Shown here: one piece after another, positions 16,765 through 23,665 of the stretch | How positions within the stretch are numbered: position 1 is the first letter of the stretch | Layout of the letters: each line of letters begins with the position of its first letter | Virus record (IMG/VR): IMGVR_UViG_3300042336_000169 | Coordinates: 1 to 24,724 of that record | Reading direction: 5' to 3' (one strand) | Source: a virus | Length of the DNA stretch: 24,724 bases | Notes under the pieces: generated by a model | The model's database searches: none | The model's input: only the letters and a program-made list of their open reading frames with translations | Told to the model about the DNA's origin: nothing | Translations under genes and position numbers: made by a program

Positions 16765-17462
16765 AAGTGTTGCAGTTTAGTGGTGGGAAGGATTCGCTTG
16801 CGTGTTTGTTGTTACTGAAAGATCAGTTACATGACATAACCGTCGTATGGGCTGATTCGGGCGACGCATTCCCAGAGACGCATGAGCAAATGCAAATGGT
16901 GCGGGCGATGTGCCCAAATTTTGTAGTAGCCCAGGGCGATGCGAAAGCGGTAATTGAAAAGTTCGGTTATCCCACGGATCTGCTGCCAGTATCAAACCAC
17001 TCTCAAGTAATGCAATTATCATCACAGGATAAGTTGCCGCTACAGGGCTATTTAGAATGTTGCGTACGCAGTTTTTTAGAGCCGATGCACAAGAAAACGC
17101 TCGAGCTCGGTGCCACGATGATCATTCGCGGACAGAAAGCCTGCGACAAAAAGAAAGCACCTATTAAGTCGGGTGATGTTGTCAATGGGATCGCCTACTG
17201 GTTCCCACTTGAGCACTGGACGGATGAACAGGTGATGGAATACGTAGAAGGTAGCCCGCTGCTGCCACTGCATTACGCTACCGCAAACACCAGTTTGGAC
17301 TGTATGCACTGCACTGCGTATTTATCAGATAACGCCTGGAAGCTGCCCTATTTAAAGCGCAACCATCCAACGGTTGCCACCGAAGTGCTACACCGTTTAA
17401 ATGAAATAAACGACGAAATAGAATCCGAATACAAAAACTTAAAAAGGGTGCTGAATGGATAA
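16761..17462 (+). CDS. CysH-family (PAPS/APS reductase-like) PP-loop protein with probable [4Fe-4S] site
   Basis: 233 residues from TTG 16761, overlapping the upstream TGA; GTG 16767 is an alternative start. Residues 6-12, FSGGKDS, are the PP-loop of the adenine-nucleotide alpha hydrolase fold. VVWADSGDAFPETHEQM follows, then IIRGQKACDKKKAPIKSGDV and WFPLEHWTDEQVMEYV, all standard for the CysH family. Cysteines C100-C101 (ECCVRSFLEPMHK) and C181/C184 (CMHC) form a CC-x79-CxxC pattern, the ligand set of assimilatory APS reductases. The C-terminal ECG(L/I)H catalytic cysteine motif of those enzymes is absent: the chain ends LKRVLNG. A normal sulfate-assimilation role is therefore doubtful; DNA/RNA thiolation or another sulfur transfer is possible. 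It is embedded among internal virion genes. Confidence 0.88.
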   Translation: MKVLQFSGGKDSLACLLLLKDQLHDITVVWADSGDAFPETHEQMQMVRAMCPNFVVAQGDAKAVIEKFGYPTDLLPVSNHSQVMQLSSQDKLPLQGYLECCVRSFLEPMHKKTLELGATMIIRGQKACDKKKAPIKSGDVVNGIAYWFPLEHWTDEQVMEYVEGSPLLPLHYATANTSLDCMHCTAYLSDNAWKLPYLKRNHPTVATEVLHRLNEINDEIESEYKNLKRVLNG

Positions 17463-17862
17463 CGCAGATCCGAGATTGCTCGCAATGTTGCGGCAACAAA
17501 ATGTAGAGCAACCGCAGGGCAATTCAAATGCCGCACCAGACTACCTCACAGGTGATGCAACCCAGGGGAACACGCAGCAGTTTTATCCGCAGCCTCTCGC
17601 GCCTCTAGAAAAGTATGTTCCACCCAAAAGCCCGTTTGATATTTTGAACGGCATGGGTACGCAGTCGGCAATGGGTCAGTCGATGATGGATAACAATGCA
17701 ATTGCACAAGGCGGCAAAGCGGCTGATTCAAGTCAAGGCTACGGCGCAATGGGTCGCGGGCTTAACTCGGCGGGCGGCGCAATAGGTGGCGCATTGAAGG
17801 GCGGCCTTGAGAGCGTATACGGCGGCATGGGGCAAGCATTTACCGGATTGGTTGCATTCTAA
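17455..17862 (+). CDS. Small Gly-rich virion-associated protein
   Basis: A 135-residue protein overlapping the CysH-like gene by 8 bp, with AAAAAGGG upstream. The N-terminus MDNADPRLLAMLRQQNV is amphipathic; the middle is Gln/Asn/Pro-rich. Residues about 95-135 (GYGAMGRGLNSAGGAIGGAL, then KGGLESVYGGMGQAFTGLVA) form a glycine-zipper-like stretch able to insert in membranes. Such small Gly-zipper proteins accompany podovirus ejection proteins. The PRLL-x-x-L motif near the N-terminus recurs in the next gene product. The function is inferred from position and composition. Confidence 0.65.
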   Translation: MDNADPRLLAMLRQQNVEQPQGNSNAAPDYLTGDATQGNTQQFYPQPLAPLEKYVPPKSPFDILNGMGTQSAMGQSMMDNNAIAQGGKAADSSQGYGAMGRGLNSAGGAIGGALKGGLESVYGGMGQAFTGLVAF

Positions 17863-17872
17863 GGATAGAAAA

Positions 17873-19174
17873 ATGGCTGATGATCTTTTGAACAATGGGC
17901 TATTCGGCGGGATCAACCCACGGCTGCTTGGCATATTGGCGAACACGAATTCATCCGTGCAGAACAACATGGCACCGGCGTATATGCAGCAAGGGCCAGA
18001 TCTCGGACTCGCGCAAAGTGAAGCGTTTAATAAACAAATGCTCGCGCAAAGTTTACGCAATTCCGCATTCGGCGCAACCGAAGGTGGGCGCATGGTGGGG
18101 CCGTATTACGCCGCACCGAGCTGGTCGCAGCACTTAGCAAAATTGGGCGGGGTGTTTGCGGGCGAAGCAATATCAAAACGCGGCATGGAAGAGTATACAA
18201 AAGCAAAGCAGGCCAACCAGCAAGCGCAAGAGGCTCAGCGGCAAGCCGAAACGGCGCAGCTCATGAGAGCGTTACGCGGTGAGCCTGGCGTGCAAGCACC
18301 GCCCGATAGTTTGGGTGGTGGGCCGTCAATGCCTGCGGTGGCACCGGACATGAACCGTGCGAATGAATTGCTGGTGAACTCACAGGATCCGCAGCTACGC
18401 GCACTCGGTATGGCGCGGCTCATGCCTAAACCGGCTGAGCCGTATACATTGAGCGCCGATCAAAAAAGATTCGGCGGCAACAATGAAGTGCTGGCCTCTA
18501 ATACTGGCCCGGTGGACTACAACAAGCCATTCTTGCCGGATGGTAGTCCGAATCCAGGCTATCAGAAGTATGAAATAGAAAAGAGTAAAGCGGGTCGCAC
18601 CAGTGTGAGCACGAACGTGAATACGTTTGAGCCATTCAGTAATAAATTGAAAGGTGAAGCCGCTGTGGGTTTACAAAAAAGTTTTGAGACACTGCAAAAC
18701 ATCCCGCAAACAATTAAAGCGCTCGATACCGCAAAAGAATATCTGGATAAGTCGGGTGGGTTCGTGGGTAGTGGTGGCAATGTTAAATTAGGGCTCGCTA
18801 AATTCTTTAATAACAACTTTGGTACGAAGATCAACCCCGAAGGGGTGGCGAATACCGAAGCGTTACAGTCAGCGTTGTTTTATAACGTGATGGATAACTT
18901 GAAAAAGATGGATGCGTCGCCGTCACAGCAACAGCAGCAAATCATGCAAGATGCGTTTGGACGGATCACAACAGATCCGGCAGCGTTGCCGCTGATCTTA
19001 GACTTTTATCGTAACCAGGTAATGTCAAAAGCCACCGAGCATAACCGCCGTGTGGATGAAGTTATTGCAAACCCAGAAATGGGGAAAGGTACATTCGCCT
19101 ACGACATTCATGTGAAGGTGCCGCCCAGTTTTAATAAACGCACGGGCGGTTTTAAATTCTTAGGATATGAATAA
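17873..19174 (+). CDS. Internal virion / DNA-ejection protein
   Basis: 433 residues from ATG 17873 (AAGGAT ribosome binding site at 17861). A longer frame from 17807 would overlap the previous gene by more than 50 bp and is rejected. The N-terminus (ADDLLNNGLFGGINPRLLGI) leads to a Gln/Ala-rich helical coiled-coil region at about 125-155 (KAKQANQQAQEAQRQAETAQ). A conserved-looking C-terminal domain contains KSFETLQNIPQTIKALDTAK, YLDKSGGFVGSGGNVKLGLA and NTEALQSALFYNVMDNLKKM. This domain recurs in long phage internal proteins of podoviruses. Its TAA overlaps the next ATG by one base, so the two are coupled. Confidence 0.75.
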   Translation: MADDLLNNGLFGGINPRLLGILANTNSSVQNNMAPAYMQQGPDLGLAQSEAFNKQMLAQSLRNSAFGATEGGRMVGPYYAAPSWSQHLAKLGGVFAGEAISKRGMEEYTKAKQANQQAQEAQRQAETAQLMRALRGEPGVQAPPDSLGGGPSMPAVAPDMNRANELLVNSQDPQLRALGMARLMPKPAEPYTLSADQKRFGGNNEVLASNTGPVDYNKPFLPDGSPNPGYQKYEIEKSKAGRTSVSTNVNTFEPFSNKLKGEAAVGLQKSFETLQNIPQTIKALDTAKEYLDKSGGFVGSGGNVKLGLAKFFNNNFGTKINPEGVANTEALQSALFYNVMDNLKKMDASPSQQQQQIMQDAFGRITTDPAALPLILDFYRNQVMSKATEHNRRVDEVIANPEMGKGTFAYDIHVKVPPSFNKRTGGFKFLGYE

Positions 19175-21291
19175 TGCCAATAGCCAGAATTCAGCTTCCT
19201 GATGGGCGCATAGGAAGATTTGAGGTTCCTGACGGCACTACACCGGAAGCCGCTCAAGCGATGGCTGAAGCTCACATGAGTGAGCAAGCGCCGCAGGCAC
19301 CGAGCGTGCCACAGGCTGAGAATGTGCCACAAGCGGGTGCGCCGTCGCTGCAAGATAAGGTGCTGGGATCGCCTATTGGTAGAACACTGCGCGGCGCATT
19401 ACTTGATCCAGTGGATGCCGGTGCTCAATTACTGCCGCGTGGGCTTGAGTTCGCAACCTCACTCGGTGGCCTGGCGCAGAATCCTGTGTCCGACTATTTC
19501 GGTGGCGAAGCGAAGCGAGTCGATGAAATTAATAAGTATCGCAATGATGCGTTTGAGTCGGCACGACAACGCACTGGGCAGAGCGGTATTGATGCTTATC
19601 GGCTTGCTGGCAATGTAGTGAGCCCGGCCAATAAAGCCATGCTCGCGCTCACGCCTATGACGAGCGCCACCACACTCGGCAGAATCGGGCAGGGCGCACT
19701 CGCGGGTGGCGTGGGTGCTGGACTACTCTCACCCGTGAACGCACCGAGTGATGAGTACGCACGAATTAAATCAACACAAGTGGGCCTGGGCGCTGTTACC
19801 GGTGGGGTACTCGCACCGATACTCGGCAAAGTAGTTGATAAGGTAGTGGCTAAATGGGCACCCCGTTACGGCCAGGCACCGGCACAAGTCGAAGCGCAAG
19901 CAGCAGCGGATGCCACAGCGCAAGTGCAGCAAGCGATGAAAGACACCGGCCAGGACATTGCTGACTTGCCGCAAAGCTATGTGCAGGGGCTTCAAAAGCA
20001 AGTCGCTGATGCGCTCAAAAAAGGTAGGCGGCTCGATCCGGCTGCCATGCTACGCCAGCAAGATTTTAACGAGCTCGGACTACCGGCAACACGCGGCCAG
20101 ATCACACGTGATCCGTCGCAGTTTGCACTCGAGCGGAATCTAAGAGCGACAGAACAGGGCAAGGATTTACTCAGCCGCTTTGATTTTCAAAACCGCCAAT
20201 TGCAAAACGTGGGCCAGAAGTGGGCCGATGGTTCAACTTCACCCTACCAGGCAGGCCAGGGCGTTATCGCTGCGCTCAAAAATGCGGATGACACCGCGAA
20301 CGCGACGGTATCAAGTGCCTATAGCGCAGCTCGGGATCATGCAGGGCGTGCGGCGGCAATGGATGTACACACATTCAGCACGAATGCTAATGCTGCGCTG
20401 GATAGCGAAATGTTAAATGGTGTGCTGCCACCGGCGGCCAGATCCATATTAAATGACATTACGCTCGGCAAGATACCGTTGAACGTCAACACCGCCACGC
20501 AAATTGATAGAACATTATCCATGATGCAGCGGGGGGCACCAAAAGCTGAAGGGTACGCAATTGGCAAAGTGCGCGATGCCCTGAACTCGGCACCGATCGC
20601 AAGTGATGCGGGTACCGAAGCGAAGGCTGCTTTTGATGCAGCGCGTGGATTGGCTCGTCAACGATTTGCCGGGCTTGAGCAAATGCCAGCACTGGGTGCG
20701 GTGAGTGAAGGCGCTGCCGTACCGGATAATTTCATTCAAAAGTATGTGCTCAATGGCCGTGTTGATGAGCTCACGAAAACAGTAAAGCTGTTGCCACCCG
20801 AGACTCACCAACAAGTCAAAGCGCAGATCGGGGCAGAATTGCAACGTGCCGCATTCGGTGAAAATCAAGCAGGCGATAAGCTGTTTAGTGCTGAGCGGTT
20901 TGCAAAAACGCTGCGGCAATTCGGTGAAGAAAAATTAAGGCTATTTTTCTCGAGTGCAGAAGTCGAGAGCATGAAAAGAGCGGCTCGAGTCGGTGCTTAT
21001 ATCAATTCAACCCCAAGCGCTGCACCTGTCATGGGCAACCCAAATATGGCCTGGGCCGGTGAATTGATTTCGAGAATACCTGGAATCGGTGAAGCTGGAC
21101 GACTAGCGGTGGGGGCTGTTAAGGCGGGCGGGGCTGCGATGGGTCGTGAGCGTGCGATTCGTGATGCGCTTGCCGCTGAGCTGCCGAAGAGTGCGGCCGA
21201 GCTTTCGCCCCAGGCGCGTAAACTTTTGGTGCGTTTGCTCACGGTTGGCACTGTCGCGGGCGGGGTCGCGGGCGCAGGCCAAATCAAGTAG
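19174..21291 (+). CDS. Large internal virion / ejection protein
   Basis: A 705-residue protein starting in a TAATG overlap. The N-terminal motif MPIARIQLPDGRIGRFEVPD, then GTTPEAAQAMAEAHM, is a short beta-alpha domain often found at the start of large phage internal proteins. It is followed by a Gln/Pro linker, Gly/Ala-rich hydrophobic segments at about 165-190 and 203-225 (GALAGGVGAGLLSPV, GAVTGGVLAPILGKVVDKVV), a long helical middle, and a last hydrophobic segment (LLVRLLTVGTVAGGVAGAGQ). The size, helical content and membrane-compatible segments fit a pore- or channel-forming ejection protein that crosses the host envelope with the DNA, analogous to P22 gp16/gp20 or T7 gp15/16. No lytic transglycosylase motif was seen. 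Confidence 0.78.
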   Translation: MPIARIQLPDGRIGRFEVPDGTTPEAAQAMAEAHMSEQAPQAPSVPQAENVPQAGAPSLQDKVLGSPIGRTLRGALLDPVDAGAQLLPRGLEFATSLGGLAQNPVSDYFGGEAKRVDEINKYRNDAFESARQRTGQSGIDAYRLAGNVVSPANKAMLALTPMTSATTLGRIGQGALAGGVGAGLLSPVNAPSDEYARIKSTQVGLGAVTGGVLAPILGKVVDKVVAKWAPRYGQAPAQVEAQAAADATAQVQQAMKDTGQDIADLPQSYVQGLQKQVADALKKGRRLDPAAMLRQQDFNELGLPATRGQITRDPSQFALERNLRATEQGKDLLSRFDFQNRQLQNVGQKWADGSTSPYQAGQGVIAALKNADDTANATVSSAYSAARDHAGRAAAMDVHTFSTNANAALDSEMLNGVLPPAARSILNDITLGKIPLNVNTATQIDRTLSMMQRGAPKAEGYAIGKVRDALNSAPIASDAGTEAKAAFDAARGLARQRFAGLEQMPALGAVSEGAAVPDNFIQKYVLNGRVDELTKTVKLLPPETHQQVKAQIGAELQRAAFGENQAGDKLFSAERFAKTLRQFGEEKLRLFFSSAEVESMKRAARVGAYINSTPSAAPVMGNPNMAWAGELISRIPGIGEAGRLAVGAVKAGGAAMGRERAIRDALAAELPKSAAELSPQARKLLVRLLTVGTVAGGVAGAGQIK

Positions 21292-21364
21292 GGCATATAA
21301 GCCCATGCCGAGCACAACGGCAAGCGGTTGTAGAACTTCCATTTCCATATAACGGGATCATAAC

Positions 21365-22408
21365 ATGAGTAGAAACGGTAGTGGCACGTATGTGCTGCCT
21401 GCGGGCAACCCAGTAGTCACAGGCACCACGATCAGCTCATCCTGGGCGAATACCACGCTCGATGACATAAAAGTGGCGCTCACCCAGAGCATTGCTGTTG
21501 ATGGGCAAACACCGATCACGGCAAACATTCCGATGAATAACCACAAAATCACGGGGTTGCTAGCGGGTACTGCCCTAACTGATGCCGCTACACTTTCAAA
21601 TGTCATTGCAGGCGCGGGTACTTATATCGCAACTGTCAGCGGCTCGGCCAACGGTATTATTCTAAGCGCAAATCCAGCGATCACAGCCTATGCAGTAGGC
21701 CAGCGGTTCAGCTTTATCGCCGCCGCCGCGAATACGACAGCGGTAACAGTCAACATATCCGGGCTGGGTGCTAAAGATCTGACAAAAACGGGTGCCATTG
21801 CTTTAGTCGCAAATGAGATTCTAGCGGGCGCAGTAGTCACAATTGAATATGATGGAACTCAATTTCAGCTACTTAACCCGGCGGCGGCTGCCACAGTTAG
21901 CAGTTTTTCGGCGGGAACAACAGGCTTTACGCCATCAACCGCAACCACGGGTGCAGTCACTCTTTCGGGTACTCTTGCCGTCGGTAACGGGGGCACCGGT
22001 TTAACATCATTGCCAGTAAACGAACTCGTGGTTGGCGCGGCTGGATCAACGCCCACCGGGATAGCGCCGTCCACGTCTGGTAATGTTTTAACATCAAATG
22101 GCACAACGTGGGCCTCTTCACCCGCAGCGGGCGCTATAGGAACAGGGCAAACGTGGCAAAATGTAACTGGATCGCGTTCGTCAGGAACTACCTACACAAA
22201 CTCAACGGGTAAGCCAATATTCGTATACCAGCAAAATGGCAACCTGGGCTTTACGGGTACCGCGTGGATAAATGCAATTTCGTGGAATTACAACACGGCC
22301 ACGGGCATCGGTACGTCAGTCAGCTCAGTGGCTCTGGTTGTCCCCGATGGGAATACGTATGGCTTTACGTTTGACGGCGCACAACATATTTGGCTCGAAT
22401 TAAGATAA
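21365..22408 (+). CDS. Tail fibre protein
   Basis: A 347-residue protein after a 73-bp gap. The N-terminal about 90 residues (SGTYVLPAGNPVVTGTTISS, SWANTTLDDIKVALTQSIAV, PMNNHKITGLLAGTALTDAA) are a virion-attachment domain recurrent in podovirus fibres. The middle is beta-rich (SFIAAAANTTAVTVNISGLG). Residues about 205-265 carry the fibre-repeat pattern VGNGGTGLTSLPVNELVVGA followed by GNVLTSNGTTWASSPAA. The last about 75 residues (GSRSSGTTYTNSTGKPIFVY...WLELR) look like a compact receptor-binding tip. It probably sets host range together with the SGNH hydrolase. Confidence 0.88.
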   Translation: MSRNGSGTYVLPAGNPVVTGTTISSSWANTTLDDIKVALTQSIAVDGQTPITANIPMNNHKITGLLAGTALTDAATLSNVIAGAGTYIATVSGSANGIILSANPAITAYAVGQRFSFIAAAANTTAVTVNISGLGAKDLTKTGAIALVANEILAGAVVTIEYDGTQFQLLNPAAAATVSSFSAGTTGFTPSTATTGAVTLSGTLAVGNGGTGLTSLPVNELVVGAAGSTPTGIAPSTSGNVLTSNGTTWASSPAAGAIGTGQTWQNVTGSRSSGTTYTNSTGKPIFVYQQNGNLGFTGTAWINAISWNYNTATGIGTSVSSVALVVPDGNTYGFTFDGAQHIWLELR

Positions 22409-22419
22409 GGGGTGGAAAA

Positions 22420-22791
22420 ATGGTTTACTACAAAGATGTGCCGAATGATATTGTGTATGGGTATGATGATACTGATCCCACCCAAGATCCGTACATCGCA
22501 CAAGCTATTCTTAACGGCTGGACTGATATAACAGGAAGCTGGCCCCCAGCAACGGTATATTTGCCACCCGACTCACGAGCATCATCGGCGGCTAACCAAA
22601 CCTACGCTACTTCACTTTTGGCGGCTACCGATTGGGCTGCAACCGTCGATATAGCCACCGTCACAAATACCCCGTATTTATCGAACCAGGCCGCTTTTCT
22701 TGTATACCGAGATTCAGTTAGATATGTGGCAGTGAATGGTGGGATCGGCACGGTATGGCCCACGCTACCAACCGCCACCTGGTTGCCGTAA
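22420..22791 (+). CDS. Tail fibre assembly-like protein
   Basis: 123 residues from ATG 22420 with GGGGTGGAAA just upstream; an in-frame TTG at 22390 lies inside the fibre gene and is unlikely. The start MVYYKDVPNDIVYGYDDTD is typical of proteins downstream of fibres. The C-terminus (ATDWAATVDI, LSNQAAFLVYRDSVRYVAVN, GTVWPTLPTATWLP) follows the 'W...N...Y-R-x-x-R-x-(I/V)A-x-N...WP-x-x-P' pattern of Tfa-type and related fibre chaperones. It would help trimerise or cap the fibre. This is the last gene of the virion operon. Confidence 0.75.
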   Translation: MVYYKDVPNDIVYGYDDTDPTQDPYIAQAILNGWTDITGSWPPATVYLPPDSRASSAANQTYATSLLAATDWAATVDIATVTNTPYLSNQAAFLVYRDSVRYVAVNGGIGTVWPTLPTATWLP

Positions 22792-22820
22792 GCTGGGCTA
22801 GGAAGCAACATCACCGAAAA

Positions 22821-22834
22821 GGGGCCAGCGCCCC
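22821..22834 (-). terminator. GC-rich hairpin after the virion operon, terminator-like on the - strand
   Basis: GGGGC (22821-22825) pairs with GCCCC (22830-22834) over the loop CAGC. On the + strand it is followed by CTGCCACTTTA, a poor T run. On the - strand it is followed by TTTT. It lies 30 bp after the last tail gene and may end transcription imperfectly in the + direction. Strength is uncertain. Confidence 0.45.
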
Positions 22835-22885
22835 CTGCCACTTTATTTGCCTGCCGTAGCTACCATACTTCCCAATTTCTGAATA

Positions 22886-22974
22886 GGGGGTAGGGTGGGT
22901 GGGTTAGCCATTTAATGGGTGGGTAGGTTAGCCCAAACCCGCATGGATAGTGGTTCTAATGGGTGGGTAAGTTA
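22886..22974 (+). repeat. G-rich direct repeats with a canonical G-quadruplex motif
   Basis: Three copies of the unit GGGTGGGTxGGTTAGCC or a close variant begin at 22893, 22917 and 22961; the third diverges after GGGTGGGTAAGTTA. The first copy, together with GGGGGTA just before it, makes GGGGGTAGGGTGGGTGGG (22886-22903). That is four G-tracts with loops of 2, 1 and 1 nt, among the most stable quadruplex patterns. No protein-coding explanation is visible. Confidence 0.75.
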
Positions 22975-22993
22975 TTTTAGGATTTTCAATTGA

Positions 22994-23043
22994 AACCTAG
23001 TTATTAATTAGGTTTAACCTAGTTATTAATTAGGTTTAACCTA
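22994..23043. repeat. Tandem 22-bp palindromic repeat (two copies plus a third half)
   Basis: The unit runs 22994-23015 and is repeated exactly at 23016-23037; AACCTA at 23038-23043 begins a third copy. Each unit is a dyad: AACCTA at the left, TAGGTT at the right, and an AT-rich centre (GTTATTAAT). Exact tandem palindromes of this size suggest protein binding by a dimer (repressor operator or accessory factor). An AT-rich bend in an attachment site is an alternative. Confidence 0.8.
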
Positions 23044-23060
23044 ATATTCTTTATTCTGCT

Positions 23061-23099
23061 GTGTCGCTATTACGTGAAAATTCTTGTAGTGTCGCTATT
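23061..23099 (+). repeat. Direct repeat GTGTCGCTATT, two copies 28 bp apart
   Basis: The 11-mer occurs at 23061-23071 and 23089-23099, start-to-start 28 bp. It is too exact for chance in so short a span and may be a binding site pair. No function is assigned. Confidence 0.6.
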
Positions 23100-23108
23100 C
23101 CAGAAATG

Positions 23109-23157
23109 CCCACTTGCCCACCCCAGACTGCCCACCCCAGTATTCCCCAGATTCCCC
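23109..23157 (-). repeat. C-rich repeats, G-quadruplex-capable on the - strand
   Basis: TGCCCACCCCAG occurs exactly at 23129-23140 and, as TTGCCCACCCCAG, at 23115-23126; shorter CCCCAG/CCCCA units follow to 23157. On the - strand, 23109-23138 gives at least four G-tracts of three or more with short loops. It is partly complementary to the G-rich repeats about 210 bp upstream, so the two could pair. Confidence 0.6.
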
Positions 23158-23290
23158 ATTCTAGTACCGCGACGGCTCGTACCGTCCGCACCTGTAAAAT
23201 TCCCTTTATATTAATAAAGCAAAATAATTAGGCTCGAACGTAACTGAACCTGGTGTGGATAGCGGCCGTTATAGGGCGTTAAATCATGCG

Positions 23291-23371
23291 GACACCATCC
23301 TGACACCAAAATCGTGGAAAACCCGCGTAGAATATATAGAGTTCGACTCCGGCTTCGGGCACCAACGGGAT
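23291..23371 (+). other. att-like module 1: paired GACACCA sites plus tRNA 3'-end sequence
   Basis: GACACCA at 23291 and 23302 (11 bp apart) is followed by a tRNA-type 3' end: T-loop TTCGACT (23342-23348), T-stem 3' strand CCGGC (23349-23353), acceptor strand TTCGGGC (23354-23360), discriminator A, then CCA (23362-23364). The spacing 7-5-7-1-3 is exactly that of a tRNA. No matching 5' half (expected GCCCGAA acceptor, D-arm, anticodon arm) lies upstream, so this is not a complete tRNA gene. It is what an attachment core inside a tRNA gene looks like. The T-stem 5' side does not pair, so it is a remnant or the phage copy. Confidence 0.65.
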
Positions 23372-23458
23372 TTGTAGCTCCCCCAAAAATAGTATAAAAA
23401 AAGGGGGGGGGTTGCCGGTTCGGATCCTTTTTTTCGCCCTTTTTTATGTCGCTGTCAT

Positions 23459-23537
23459 GACACCATTTGGACACCAGAGCCCCGGAAAGCCGCATGGAAT
23501 ATAGTGGGTTCGACTCCGGCTCGAGGCACCACGGGAT
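23459..23537 (+). other. att-like module 2: diverged duplicate of module 1
   Basis: The same order as module 1: GACACCA at 23459 and 23470 (11 bp apart), then T-loop TTCGACT (23509-23515), CCGGC (23516-23520), acceptor strand TCGAGGC (23521-23527), A, CCA (23529-23531), then CGGGAT as in module 1. By eye the two modules align over their whole length with two single-base gaps and about three-quarters identity, 168 bp apart start-to-start. The acceptor strands differ (TTCGGGC and TCGAGGC), so they may derive from different tRNA genes or have drifted. This copy is nearest the integrase. Confidence 0.65.
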
Positions 23538-23568
23538 ACTAAATACATAATATAGTATTTGAATGTAT

Positions 23569-23606
23569 AAGCTCTAAACCCAGTAAAATAGGGCATTCCA
23601 GAGCTT
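23569..23606. other. Hairpin between att-like module 2 and the integrase promoter
   Basis: AAGCTCT (23569-23575) is the exact reverse complement of AGAGCTT (23600-23606). CCC (23579-23581) and GGG (23591-23593) can continue the stem inside. An AT-rich inverted repeat AAATAC/GTATTT (23541-23560) lies just upstream. No T run follows, so it is not a clear terminator. It may be an accessory protein site. Confidence 0.4.
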
Positions 23607-23634
23607 CTGCACCGCCACAAGAAAATCCCATAAG

Positions 23635-23664
23635 TTGACATAAAAACCCATATTCTGGTATCTT
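23635..23664 (+). promoter_or_regulatory. Sigma-70-type promoter for the integrase
   Basis: A perfect -35 TTGACA (23635-23640) and a -10-like TATCTT (23659-23664) are separated by 18 bp. The integrase ATG is 59 bp downstream of the -10. GACACCA sites at 23666, 23677 and 23698 occupy the predicted start site and leader, so a protein binding them would block transcription. Confidence 0.6.
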
Positions 23665-23665
23665 G

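Noticed and set aside
21103-21348. Minus-strand frame beginning with a hydrophobic segment (MEMEVLQPLAVVLGMGLYAL)
   Set aside because: Most of it is antisense to the 705-residue ejection protein gene, it becomes Arg-rich after 30 residues, and it has no convincing ribosome binding site; a holin role would be wishful.
21290-21364. Short inverted repeats GGGC/GCCC and TGCCG/CGGCA in the gap before the tail fibre
   Set aside because: The stems are 4-5 bp and lack a T tract, so neither a terminator nor a clear operator can be supported.
23396-23411. A7G9 homopolymer run as a phase-variable switch
   Set aside because: No gene reads through it and homopolymers are error-prone in sequencing; nothing ties it to a function.
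23280-23531. Possible complete tRNA genes
   Set aside because: Only the 3' ends fit. No matching 5' acceptor strand, D-arm or anticodon arm was found at the right distance upstream of either CCA end, and the T-stem 5' strands do not pair properly.
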